Origin: Bacillota bacterium
GTDB taxonomy: Bacteria; Bacillota; Clostridia; Lachnospirales; Lachnospiraceae
Assembly: GCA_023415655.1 (NCBI GenBank)
Contig: JAEZKD010000220.1
Location: 4,986-68,985 of the forward strand
DNA: 64,000 nt
Direction of reading: 5' to 3'
Position 1 is the first letter of the stretch, and each line of letters begins with the position of its first letter. This document shows positions 17,254-25,662 of this stretch, in pieces. The notes beneath the pieces were generated by a model, which was not told the DNA's origin, made no database searches, and worked only from the letters and a program-made list of their open reading frames with translations. Both the position numbers and the translations under genes were made by a program.

Positions 17254-19509
17254 CTATTCAACAATATTGGATACACTTCTTAAGAATTCAATTGTCTTTT
17301 CCTGAAGTAATACCTTCTCAAGCTCGTCTCGTCCTCCATAACTAGCTTCTAGGTCTTCTGTCGTCTCATATCCATACTGTAAGTTGATTTCCTCAACTCT
17401 CTGCTGATACTCGTCCTCTGTTAAAGTAATACCCTCTAATTTAGCAATCTCAGCAAGCACATAGGTTTCCTTCACATATAAATCTGCATAAAATTTAATC
17501 TGAGCATAGAACTCATCCAGACTCATTTGAAAACCAGTCGCTGCAAAAGTTTCAAGATCAACTCCATAATATTGTGCATAATACTCATACATACTTAGCA
17601 TTTCTGTTTCTTTCTCATCAATCTCACGTTGATTAACATTCGTAAAGGTTGCATTAGCTACCACTTGAGAAATAATCTCTTCATCAATCGCACTTTGTAT
17701 ATCAAATTCTTTCGTTTCTAAAATTCCTTGGTATACATAGTCTTTATATTCCTCAGTTGTTGTATAGTCTGTATTATATGCAACAAATTCATCAGTAAAT
17801 TCACGCTTACCAATGGCATTCACAGTAACCGTAAATTCCGCAGCTTTTCCTGCTAATTCAGCACTACCGTATGCTTCTGGGAAGGTAACCTTTACAATCA
17901 CAGTTTCTCCAACGCTAGCTCCAATCAACTGGTCTTCAAATCCATCGATAAATGTATTGGTTCCAATTCCTAGTTCACTATCAGTTGCACTTCCACCACT
18001 GAATTCTGCTCCATCCACCGTTCCAACATAGTCAATATTAACAAAGTCACCCTCTTTAACAATGTTTCGATCGGTCACAGGAATCATATCAGAATATAGT
18101 TCAACAAATGCTTTTATTTCTTCTTGAATTTCTTCCTCTGTTACCTCTAGCATTGGTTTTTGAATTGAGATACCTGTATACTCTCCTAAGGTGAATTCAA
18201 AGAAGCCTTCCTCAGAACTCTCTGCGTCTTCATTATCGGTATCAGAAATACCAAGAAATGAGCTATAAGCGGATAATCCAAGACGATCGACAATCGTTTT
18301 TATATACTCATCAATGGCATCTTCCCCGATTTGGGCAGCGTACTCACTTGGGTTCACTACGTTATCTTCTGTAATCGTAAGAATTTCTTTGAATTCCTTG
18401 CTTGATTGATAGGTTCCATTAAGTTCAATCAAAGAAAGTCCACCAACTTCTAGATTCCCAGCGATTTTTTGATCAGAGCCAGTTAAAAACGAGAACTTAT
18501 ATTCGGTATCCTTAACATCTAACTCAATGATACGGCCCACAATCAGTCCCTCTTCATCGACATAGCATGTCATGGTTAGAACTTCATCATCACTTACCGA
18601 AGCTGAAAGCTCCTTTGTTTTTGTGCTCAAGGAATCCATCAAGGTCTTATAATCAGATTTTTTCATTCCAACTTCACTTAAAACCTGGAACATGTCATCG
18701 TCTGCTTTCATGATTGAAAACTGATTGGAAAGCTCCTTTAAAGCCTCTGCCACTGGGTATGTAACAACTATCTTTGTCCCTTTAAATGTAACCTCACCAA
18801 GCGTAAATTCTTGCGCTTTCTCAAGCTCCACTGATAAGTCTAGAGCATTCACAAAATCTTTAAGGTAGTTCGAGATAAGCTTAGGTGCTTTTTCTGCACT
18901 CAATAAGGATGTGATAGTGATATCTTCACCAAACACTGATATTAATTTTTCAGATAGTTCTGGGAATTGAGCATACACTCCCTGATTTTTTTTATCAACA
19001 ATCGTCGTAACATCCAAAACAGAATTAGTTCCATAGCTTAGAACATAATCCGTCTGAAGCTGCTGCTGTTTATATTGATTTGCTATTTGAATTCGTATCT
19101 TATCAATTGGTACCGATAAAAAACTTGTAATATTAGCATTTAGAGATAAATTTATGTCTGCCTCCATGCTACCTTCCTTAGCTTGTGAGGTGATGGCTGC
19201 TAAAAGTAGATTGAGTGTATTATTTTTTTCAACCCAAGTATAGTATGTAGAGTCGCTTGCAACGGTTTGATACAACGTATTAACAATCCTTCTAGGACCA
19301 AAGATAAGAACACAACCTCCTGTAATAGCAACGATAATTAATGTTGCTATCAATGCGATGAGACCTTTTTTCTTCTTTTTCACTGGAGCCTCTAATATAA
19401 CACCATTTAAATTCGTTGTCGTGGTAAACTCTGTACCATAGTTCATCTCATCTGTTTCCCTATCTCTTTGTTCCTCTGTCGTAAGATTTTCTTCCTTTTG
19501 TTCGTCCAT
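17254..19509 (-). CDS. Membrane-anchored trigger-factor-like FKBP foldase with large N-terminal extension
   Basis: 751 residues. After an acidic cytoplasmic start (about 45 residues) comes KKKKKG and one membrane helix (about 49-70). About 370 extracytoplasmic residues of unknown fold follow. The C-terminal 310 residues are clearly paralogous to the lipoprotein gene upstream: an FKBP-type prolyl isomerase domain (FVNIDYVGTVDGAEFSGG, IDGFEDQLIGASVGE, VKVTFPEAYGS) and the trigger-factor C-terminal helical arms. There is no ribosome-binding domain. Likely it folds exported proteins at the outer membrane face. GGGAGAGTG precedes the ATG. It has its own terminators on both sides. Confidence 0.82.
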   Translation of the reverse strand: MDEQKEENLTTEEQRDRETDEMNYGTEFTTTTNLNGVILEAPVKKKKKGLIALIATLIIVAITGGCVLIFGPRRIVNTLYQTVASDSTYYTWVEKNNTLNLLLAAITSQAKEGSMEADINLSLNANITSFLSVPIDKIRIQIANQYKQQQLQTDYVLSYGTNSVLDVTTIVDKKNQGVYAQFPELSEKLISVFGEDITITSLLSAEKAPKLISNYLKDFVNALDLSVELEKAQEFTLGEVTFKGTKIVVTYPVAEALKELSNQFSIMKADDDMFQVLSEVGMKKSDYKTLMDSLSTKTKELSASVSDDEVLTMTCYVDEEGLIVGRIIELDVKDTEYKFSFLTGSDQKIAGNLEVGGLSLIELNGTYQSSKEFKEILTITEDNVVNPSEYAAQIGEDAIDEYIKTIVDRLGLSAYSSFLGISDTDNEDAESSEEGFFEFTLGEYTGISIQKPMLEVTEEEIQEEIKAFVELYSDMIPVTDRNIVKEGDFVNIDYVGTVDGAEFSGGSATDSELGIGTNTFIDGFEDQLIGASVGETVIVKVTFPEAYGSAELAGKAAEFTVTVNAIGKREFTDEFVAYNTDYTTTEEYKDYVYQGILETKEFDIQSAIDEEIISQVVANATFTNVNQREIDEKETEMLSMYEYYAQYYGVDLETFAATGFQMSLDEFYAQIKFYADLYVKETYVLAEIAKLEGITLTEDEYQQRVEEINLQYGYETTEDLEASYGGRDELEKVLLQEKTIEFLRSVSNIVE

Positions 19510-19556
19510 AGCACTCTCCCTTAACCAATTTTTTATCTATCTTTTTACTCTATTCA

Positions 19557-19582
19557 TAAAAAGGGAGCTGATAGCTCCCTTT
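19557..19582 (-). terminator. Intrinsic terminator after the foldase lipoprotein gene
   Basis: GGGAGCT (19563-19569) and AGCTCCC (19573-19579) make a tight hairpin, followed on the minus strand by TTTTTATG. It separates the two foldase genes into distinct transcripts. Confidence 0.85.
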
Positions 19583-19595
19583 CATTTTTATTCTA

Positions 19596-20651
19596 TTATG
19601 CTGGTGTAACCACTGCAGAAGAGATAATAATATCCATTACTTTGTCCATCAATGCTGAATTTTCTACGATTTCCTTGCCACCCATATCAGTTACAAATTT
19701 ATCTTTGTCTGTGTATCCATACTCTTCCATGTATACAGCAAGTCTTTCTTCATATTCTTCATCACTTAACTTAAGATTCTCTTCTTTTATAATCTCTTCG
19801 AACAGATATCTTTGACGAACATTAAATTCCGCTGCAGATTTTAATTCGGTATTAAATTCATCTAAAGTCATGCCACCGAAAAAGAAGTAGATATAAGTCT
19901 CTAAGTCAACACCGTATTGAGTAGCTGCGGACTCATAATTTTGCTTCATATACGTTTCGAAATCATCAAATTCTTTCTGCTGTATTCCTTCAAAGGTAGC
20001 ATTATCAATTGCTTTTGTTAAAATATCAAGTTCTTTTTGAGTATTCGCATTGTTTTCTTTAGTTTGTTGTAAATTGGTTCTAATGTATTCTTTATATTCT
20101 TCAATGGTTTTATTACCATTCGTATCGTTAGCTGCAATAACTTCATCTGTCAATGGTTCTCTTTCACCACTATCGATGTAGTTGATTGTCACAGTAAATA
20201 CTGCATCTTTACCAGCTACTTCTGTATTGGAATAATCCTCAGGGAAGGTACAGTTTACATCTACTGTCTCTCCAACATTTTTACCAATAAGTCCATCTTC
20301 AAAACCTTCAATAAACTGACCAGAGCCAATTGTTAGTGCTGCACCAGTTGCAGTACCACCTTCAAAAGCTACTCCATCAATTTTTCCAACATAGTCAATG
20401 TTTACAGTATCTTTGTCTCTCACGTCCGTACGATCTGTCACTTTAATCGGTGTTCCGTAGGTTTCATTAAAAGAGTCTAATCTTTCCTCAATTTCCTCTT
20501 CTGTTACTTCCGTGGATGGCATTGTAACTTCAATCCCTTTGTACTGTCCTAATGTTACTTTCACATTACTTTCTTTGTCCTTATTTCCACATGCTACCAT
20601 AGTTAGCATTAAACTCAAACATGTCCCCAATAATAATGCTCTTTTTTTCAT
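19596..20651 (-). CDS. Exported trigger-factor-like FKBP lipoprotein
   Basis: 351 residues with a lipoprotein signal (MKKRALLLGTCLSLMLTMVAC, lipid on the Cys of MVAC, residue 21). A helical arm (about 35-80) follows, then an FKBP-type peptidyl-prolyl isomerase domain (DTVNIDYVGKIDGVAFEGG, FIEGFEDGLIGKNVGET, about 85-175) and the C-terminal helices of trigger factor. The cytosolic trigger factor ribosome-binding domain is replaced by the lipid anchor, so the protein should act as a chaperone/isomerase on secreted proteins, in the role PrsA has in other Firmicutes. The ribosome site is GAGAGGAAA. It has a paralogous domain in the 751-residue gene just downstream. Confidence 0.88.
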   Translation of the reverse strand: MKKRALLLGTCLSLMLTMVACGNKDKESNVKVTLGQYKGIEVTMPSTEVTEEEIEERLDSFNETYGTPIKVTDRTDVRDKDTVNIDYVGKIDGVAFEGGTATGAALTIGSGQFIEGFEDGLIGKNVGETVDVNCTFPEDYSNTEVAGKDAVFTVTINYIDSGEREPLTDEVIAANDTNGNKTIEEYKEYIRTNLQQTKENNANTQKELDILTKAIDNATFEGIQQKEFDDFETYMKQNYESAATQYGVDLETYIYFFFGGMTLDEFNTELKSAAEFNVRQRYLFEEIIKEENLKLSDEEYEERLAVYMEEYGYTDKDKFVTDMGGKEIVENSALMDKVMDIIISSAVVTPA

Positions 20652-20813
20652 TCTATTTTCCTCTCTGAACCATAATAGTTATTACACTATATTATCGTAT
20701 CTGATTAGTATATTAGATTGCCCAACCGATAGACTATTTCTTTATATCACACTTTATTAAAAAAAGAAAGGCTTTCAATAAAGTTCACATAAAATTCAAC
20801 ATTGATACAACCC

Positions 20814-20848
20814 AAAAAGGCTATTGCATGAATCCCTATGCAATAGCC
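20814..20848 (-). terminator. Intrinsic terminator after the GH105 gene
   Basis: GGCTATTGCAT and ATGCAATAGCC form an 11-bp stem (20819-20848), with TTTTT (20818-20814) on the minus strand. Confidence 0.88.
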
Positions 20849-20866
20849 CAAAATTTAGATTCCTGT

Positions 20867-21994
20867 CTATTGATCTAATCTTAACATTTCGGTATACGCT
20901 AATAGAAATGGTCCTACACCTTTTGCATCGTCCTTAACGATTGGTTCTGACATATAATAATCATAACTTCCATCACGCATTTCCTTGCCACCAAGCCCAG
21001 CAACAAGACAGATTCCTCCAAGACTCATTTTCCCTTCCTCTGTATGTAGATACTTCGAACAAATCCCATCCATTGCTTTCTTTGCATATTCACGATAACT
21101 CTCCGGTAAGAAACCTAAACGTACACCCTTTAATAGGGCATAAGCCATAATGGAACTTCCACTTGTTTCAAGATAATTTTTTTCGCGTCCAGCCATATTA
21201 ACAATCTGATACCACATGCCACTTTCATCCTGATATTTTAGCATACTATCTATTAGCTCAATAAAGATTTGCTTTAACTTCTCATACTCTGCTTCAAAAT
21301 TAGTTGGTTCGCATTTATCCAAGGTATCAAGTAAAGCCATCGTATACCAACCAAGTGCACGAAGCCAGAAATTCTTTGATAATCCGGTCTCTTTATCACA
21401 CCAAAACATCTCACGGGAGGAATCATAGCCATGGTAATACAAGCCTGTTTCCTTATCTCTTAGCAATTCATACACGTTGAAAAATTGATGGAAGATATCC
21501 GAATAATTCTTCTTATGGTTAAAACGTGTCTCATATTCCATATAAAAGGGTTGTCCCATGTATAAACCATCCAACCATATCTGATTTGGATAAATGAGTT
21601 TATGCCAGAAGTTACCCTCAACCGTTCTTGGCTGATTTTGTACTTGTTGATATACAAGATCAATTGCTTTACGGTATTTTTCTTTCCCTGTCAGATCATA
21701 TAATTCGAATAATGTCTTTCCTGCATTCACATCATCGATATTATATTTCTCTATATGATAACCTTCAATCGTTCCATCCTCATGAACTCGATAGTCAATG
21801 AACGCGTCTGCAAATTCAAAATATTTCCTATCCTTTGTAATAGCATACATCTCAAGTACTGCTTTGATCATGCAACCATCAATGTAATTCCATTCTGATT
21901 TTAATCCAGATTTGATCTTTTCAATGTTCCACATTGGGCACTGTGGTGTACTCTTATCGAGCAACTCATTGATATATTTCACAATGATATCCAT
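20867..21994 (-). CDS. GH105 unsaturated rhamnogalacturonyl hydrolase
   Basis: A 375-residue enzyme close to B. subtilis YteR (373 residues). It removes the unsaturated galacturonyl residue from pectin (rhamnogalacturonan I) lyase products. The (alpha/alpha)6 barrel shows the diagnostic NQIWLDGLYMGQPFYMEY (catalytic Asp in WLDG) and NFWLRALGWYTMALLDT and ETSGSSIMAYALLKGVRLG. There is no signal peptide, so it works in the cytoplasm on imported disaccharides. AAGGAGGAT lies five bases before the ATG. The promoter has a LacI-type operator, so expression is probably repressed until pectin sugars appear. No transporter or lyase gene lies next to it. Confidence 0.93.
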   Translation of the reverse strand: MDIIVKYINELLDKSTPQCPMWNIEKIKSGLKSEWNYIDGCMIKAVLEMYAITKDRKYFEFADAFIDYRVHEDGTIEGYHIEKYNIDDVNAGKTLFELYDLTGKEKYRKAIDLVYQQVQNQPRTVEGNFWHKLIYPNQIWLDGLYMGQPFYMEYETRFNHKKNYSDIFHQFFNVYELLRDKETGLYYHGYDSSREMFWCDKETGLSKNFWLRALGWYTMALLDTLDKCEPTNFEAEYEKLKQIFIELIDSMLKYQDESGMWYQIVNMAGREKNYLETSGSSIMAYALLKGVRLGFLPESYREYAKKAMDGICSKYLHTEEGKMSLGGICLVAGLGGKEMRDGSYDYYMSEPIVKDDAKGVGPFLLAYTEMLRLDQ

Positions 21995-22032
21995 GTAATA
22001 TCCTCCTTAGGTGCTATGTATAATAATTAGGA

Positions 22033-22061
22033 ATTATATCATGGTAAGCGCTTACACACAA
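22033..22061 (-). promoter_or_regulatory. Promoter of GH105 with operator in the spacer
   Basis: Minus strand TTGTGT (22061-22056), 17-bp spacer, TATAAT (22038-22033). The whole spacer is taken up by the palindrome described next, so a bound repressor would block RNA polymerase. Confidence 0.75.
22043..22056. promoter_or_regulatory. LacI/CcpA-type operator (cre-like)
   Basis: GTAAGCGCTTAC (22044-22055) is a perfect 12-bp palindrome with the central CG step typical of LacI-family sites. Extended to 14 bp (GGTAAGCGCTTACA) it matches the catabolite-response consensus at 13 positions. A GH105-specific LacI regulator or CcpA would both fit. Confidence 0.7.
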
Positions 22062-22105
22062 CCAAAAATCCACTTTAATCCCTGTATTTTACAGATTATT
22101 TGCGT

Positions 22106-22792
22106 TTACACTTCTTCAATATAGGTCACACCTTCAGCCTGGCTCAATACTTCAAGTACTTCCACATGCGTCCGCTTTGTCATCGATCGTATGGTTACTA
22201 ACACCCCAATACTCGACTCAGTAATTGATTTTGTACGATTGATTTCTAAGTCACTGACTTTAAAATCATTTTCTTTGGTATAGGTGATGAAGGAACCAAG
22301 GTAACTTAATTGAGCAAACTCAACATAGATATTTAATATACTGGTGGTAGCCATAACTCTTTCATCCAATCTTTGCAATGCTGCCATCGTAATAAACGTG
22401 AGTAATCCACCAATGAGTGCTCCACTATAGAATCCAATTCCGATTGCAAGCCCAACACAGGCAGCTGCCCATAATCCTGCTGCCGTCGTTAATCCTTTAA
22501 CTTTATTTCTTCCTGTTACGATAATCGTTCCTGCTCCAAGAAAACCAATTCCACTTACGACTTGAGCTCCCATACGGGCTGGATCTGCATCTGGAAACAC
22601 CTTATTTAGATATAGATTTGTAATCATCACCATAGTTGCTCCCATGCATACTAACATATAGGTTCGAAATCCTGCTGGTCTACGCTTTCTTCCTCTCTCA
22701 ATTCCAAGAATACCTCCACAAAGTAATGCCATAAATAGACGAACGGTTATGGATACAATATTTAACTCTCTTAAAATTTCTGGTCCTTCCAT
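22106..22792 (-). CDS. MgtC/SapB-family membrane protein
   Basis: 228 residues. Residues 10-140 hold the MgtC domain of about four helices, with the family motifs LCGGILGIERGRKRRPAGFRT-like and QVVSGIGFLGAGTII and KGLTTAAGLWAAACVGLAIG. The C-terminal 75 residues are a cytoplasmic ACT-like regulatory domain. Family members are tied to growth at low Mg2+ and to effects on the membrane ATPase; transport of Mg2+ itself is not established. It is a single gene with AAGGAGTAT upstream and the chemoreceptor terminator before it. No Mg2+ riboswitch is visible. Confidence 0.9.
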   Translation of the reverse strand: MEGPEILRELNIVSITVRLFMALLCGGILGIERGRKRRPAGFRTYMLVCMGATMVMITNLYLNKVFPDADPARMGAQVVSGIGFLGAGTIIVTGRNKVKGLTTAAGLWAAACVGLAIGIGFYSGALIGGLLTFITMAALQRLDERVMATTSILNIYVEFAQLSYLGSFITYTKENDFKVSDLEINRTKSITESSIGVLVTIRSMTKRTHVEVLEVLSQAEGVTYIEEV

Positions 22793-22829
22793 CGTATACT
22801 CCTTCTTGATAAAATTGGAAATGTAATAC

Positions 22830-22859
22830 GAATGGGCTGTTATTTATAACAGCCCATTC
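22830..22859. terminator. Perfect 14-bp hairpin after the chemoreceptor gene
   Basis: GAATGGGCTGTTAT (22830-22843) and its reverse complement (22846-22859), loop TT. It lies four bases from the receptor stop codon (22863). The minus-strand tail is only weakly T-rich; on the plus strand it is followed by CCTTTT. Confidence 0.65.
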
Positions 22860-22862
22860 CTT

Positions 22863-25259
22863 TTATATCTTAAAGATATTTAATGCCTTGTTTAGCTCTT
22901 CTGCCTCTTCGGTTAAGTGAATGGTAGCCTGTTTTAATTTTTCAACTGTGATCACCTGACGATTTGCCGCATTATCTACCTCTTCTGATGCTGCTGCAGT
23001 TTCCTCCGATACAGCCGATATACTCTCAATGGCTCCTATCGTTGTTGCTTTTGCATCTTTGATACTATCGATTCCTAAGGTAATATCCTTTAACTTCTCT
23101 GAGATATCCTCTACCGATGTCGTAATCTTTTGGAAGATCTTCACTGCATCATTCAAAGCTATTGACTGCGATTTCACAATATCATCTGAAACCTTAACGG
23201 TTTCTACGGTGTGATTCGTCATTGCCTGTATACTATTTACAATCAAGCCAATCTCCTTAGAAGCTTTCATCGATTGCTCTGCCAATTTACGAATTTCATC
23301 TGCAACTACTGCAAAGCCACGCCCTGCATCACCTGCTCTAGCTGCTTCAATGGATGCATTTAATGATAATAAATTGGTTTGCTCTGCAATATCATTAATA
23401 ACATTAATAATCTTACCAATTGACTTAGATTCTTCTTCCAAAGAGTTCATGTCAAGTATAATGGTTTTTGTAATCTTTGCTGTTTCGTCAGCCTTTAATT
23501 TTAATGTATCTACTGAAATAACACCTTCGGAAACGACACCATGGGACTGCTTCGTAAGCTGTTCGATCGAACCAATGCTTTCTAACATCGTCTGAACACG
23601 ACTTCCAAGCTCCTCCGATTGAACAAGGCATTTTTCGGAATCCTCTGCTTGCTGTACAATACCAAGGCGAATTTCTTCAATCGAATTGGATATATTCTTT
23701 GTCGCAACTGTCAGTGATTCGGTCGAATCTGCAACCTCTTTTGTAGAAATATTCATGGTATCTTTTACTTGATTTGCTTTCTCAATCAAGTTCTTCATAT
23801 TACCAATCATATGATTAGCACTATCAGATAATACGCGGAATTCATCCTTTCTACGGCATTCTACGGAAACCGTTAGATCACCTTGTGCTGCTTGTTTCAT
23901 AGCCTTAATCATTCTCTTAATTGTTCTACCCATTCCTGTTGCAATAAATGTACCGATACCAGTAGCTAGGATAACAGCAATAATTACAAAAAGAAGTGTA
24001 GATATTAATATCGAGGTAGCTTGAGAGGTTAAGTAGGAATTTGGAACAAGTCCACAAACGATAATTCCTGTCTTTCCAACCTTAGCATAGGAGAATAAGT
24101 AATCTTCCCCCTTGTATGTAACATATGAGGAACCCTCTGTTTCTGTTCCTTGTACCACGTTCTGATAAAATTCCTGATTTGAAATAAGAGTTTCCATAGA
24201 TTCCATATTGCTTACTTCATATCCATCGGCTGAGATTGCTGCAAAGATGCTATTTTCTCCAACTTCAAGCGCTTTTAGCTGCTCCAATACAAGATCATAG
24301 CTAATATCCCCAATCATATAACCAATCTGTTTTAATCCATTGCCAAAAAAAGCACTAGAAATGGAGAATGCATACTTTTTCATTGGTTTACTAGAATCAT
24401 TCACAAGATTCTCATCAAAGAAATTATGGCGTCCAGCCCAACGATAGCCACCTCGTTCCTCTTGATCAAGGGCACCTTCTTCTGTTTGAAGATATTTGTC
24501 TACTAACTCTTTTCCTGTGGAAGAAAAGGTTCCTGTTGTACCTATACTTTCTCCATATTTGCAAAATAGTCCGATGTTAGCAATCAAATCGTCGAGAAAA
24601 GCTGTCGTTTCAACGTAAGTTTTCAATTCTTTATAGGTAAGCATTTCTCCAACCGGATCATCCTTATAAGCACCTGCATAATAATTTTTAAGGCTATCAT
24701 AACCTTTGAGTTGTGTTAATCTTAGCTCGATTGCACTTGTTGCAAGTTCAAAATAATTTCTAGTAGTGACTACTGAATTAAAGGTTGATTCCTTATAACT
24801 CTTTACTAATGCATTGGAGGCATTATTGTAAGAGCTTACACCAAGAAGTATAATAAAAACAACTGGGATTAAAAAGGCAAGTACCAACTTAACACGAATG
24901 CGATTCAATTTTGTAAGAATATTACTTTTCAATTCTTTATCGATCTTTTTATTCTTTTTTTGAACCGGAACCTTAAAATCTTTTATTTTCCCTTTCTTTC
25001 TTTTTTTGTCTTCTGCAATTTTCATACCTTCTTCCCTGTTCCCTTCATATATTTTTGATGTATCCATTGGGGCATTAGACTCATGCCTACTATCATCGAA
25101 TGTCTTACCCACACTGTCAATAGCTTTTCGTTCTTCACTTTGTGATGAAGTACGATTCTCATATGTATCTATATCTGAGGTACTTTGATTTGTTTCCTTC
25201 CAAACTTCCTTCTCAACGTAACTTTTCTCCTTACGGAATATTTTCTTCCATAGTTTCAT
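22863..25259 (-). CDS. Methyl-accepting chemotaxis receptor with a 120-residue N-terminal extension
   Basis: 798 residues. Most chemoreceptors start with a membrane helix, but here about 123 charged, low-complexity residues (Lys/Glu/Ser-rich) come before the first helix (124-143, VLAFLIPVVFIILLG). A ligand-binding domain of Cache size (about 145-415, containing FYQNVVQGTE and YMIGDISYDL) follows, then a second helix (LISTLLFVIIAVILATGIG), HAMP, and the signalling hairpin with the conserved tip EQTNLLSLNASIEAARAG and GRGFAVVADEIRKLAEQS. It should signal to CheA/CheW. The ribosome site is GAGGAGGAG. Ligand unknown. Confidence 0.93.
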   Translation of the reverse strand: MKLWKKIFRKEKSYVEKEVWKETNQSTSDIDTYENRTSSQSEERKAIDSVGKTFDDSRHESNAPMDTSKIYEGNREEGMKIAEDKKRKKGKIKDFKVPVQKKNKKIDKELKSNILTKLNRIRVKLVLAFLIPVVFIILLGVSSYNNASNALVKSYKESTFNSVVTTRNYFELATSAIELRLTQLKGYDSLKNYYAGAYKDDPVGEMLTYKELKTYVETTAFLDDLIANIGLFCKYGESIGTTGTFSSTGKELVDKYLQTEEGALDQEERGGYRWAGRHNFFDENLVNDSSKPMKKYAFSISSAFFGNGLKQIGYMIGDISYDLVLEQLKALEVGENSIFAAISADGYEVSNMESMETLISNQEFYQNVVQGTETEGSSYVTYKGEDYLFSYAKVGKTGIIVCGLVPNSYLTSQATSILISTLLFVIIAVILATGIGTFIATGMGRTIKRMIKAMKQAAQGDLTVSVECRRKDEFRVLSDSANHMIGNMKNLIEKANQVKDTMNISTKEVADSTESLTVATKNISNSIEEIRLGIVQQAEDSEKCLVQSEELGSRVQTMLESIGSIEQLTKQSHGVVSEGVISVDTLKLKADETAKITKTIILDMNSLEEESKSIGKIINVINDIAEQTNLLSLNASIEAARAGDAGRGFAVVADEIRKLAEQSMKASKEIGLIVNSIQAMTNHTVETVKVSDDIVKSQSIALNDAVKIFQKITTSVEDISEKLKDITLGIDSIKDAKATTIGAIESISAVSEETAAASEEVDNAANRQVITVEKLKQATIHLTEEAEELNKALNIFKI

Positions 25260-25316
25260 TCTGCTCCTCCTCTAAAGAGATCGATGTTATGAAAATTGCA
25301 CACGAATGCTACCCTT

Positions 25317-25345
25317 ATTATACATAATTCGACAAACATGCACAA
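25317..25345 (-). promoter_or_regulatory. Predicted promoter of the chemoreceptor gene
   Basis: Minus strand TTGTGC (25345-25340), 17-bp spacer, TATAAT (25322-25317), about 60 bases upstream of the start. A vegetative-type promoter. Confidence 0.6.
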
Positions 25346-25550
25346 CCAGATTTTTCAAATATATTTGCTCTTAATTTACCACTTATGTTATGGTAATTAA
25401 TCCTCTGACCTAGTTCCTTTACCTTATCATTGAGTCACTGAACGATTTACTTGTCTGCTTCGTTTCTATCTCATTTTCCCTATGAATCCTATCCTTTATT
25501 ATGCATAGTGACGAAATCATTATAACCTGTTCAAATCCAATCAGAGTGTG

Positions 25551-25579
25551 TTGACAACTTCATGCAATAACTCTATAAT
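25551..25579 (+). promoter_or_regulatory. Full-consensus sigma-A promoter upstream of the fucose-isomerase-like gene
   Basis: TTGACA (25551-25556), exactly 17 bp, TATAAT (25574-25579). It is the strongest promoter match in the window. The other parts of the 400-base interval 25260-25662 show no clear operator, only a 4-bp TTGG/CCAA inverted repeat near 25610. Confidence 0.85.
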
Positions 25580-25662
25580 TATATTAGTATATTAACTAAA
25601 CTAATTTCATTGGTACTCGCCAACATCATCTATTCACACAAAGAAAGGTAGGGTTTTCTTCC

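Noticed and set aside
25607..25622. Operator for the fucose-isomerase-like gene (TTGG/CCAA)
   Set aside because: Only four paired bases; expected by chance in this much sequence.
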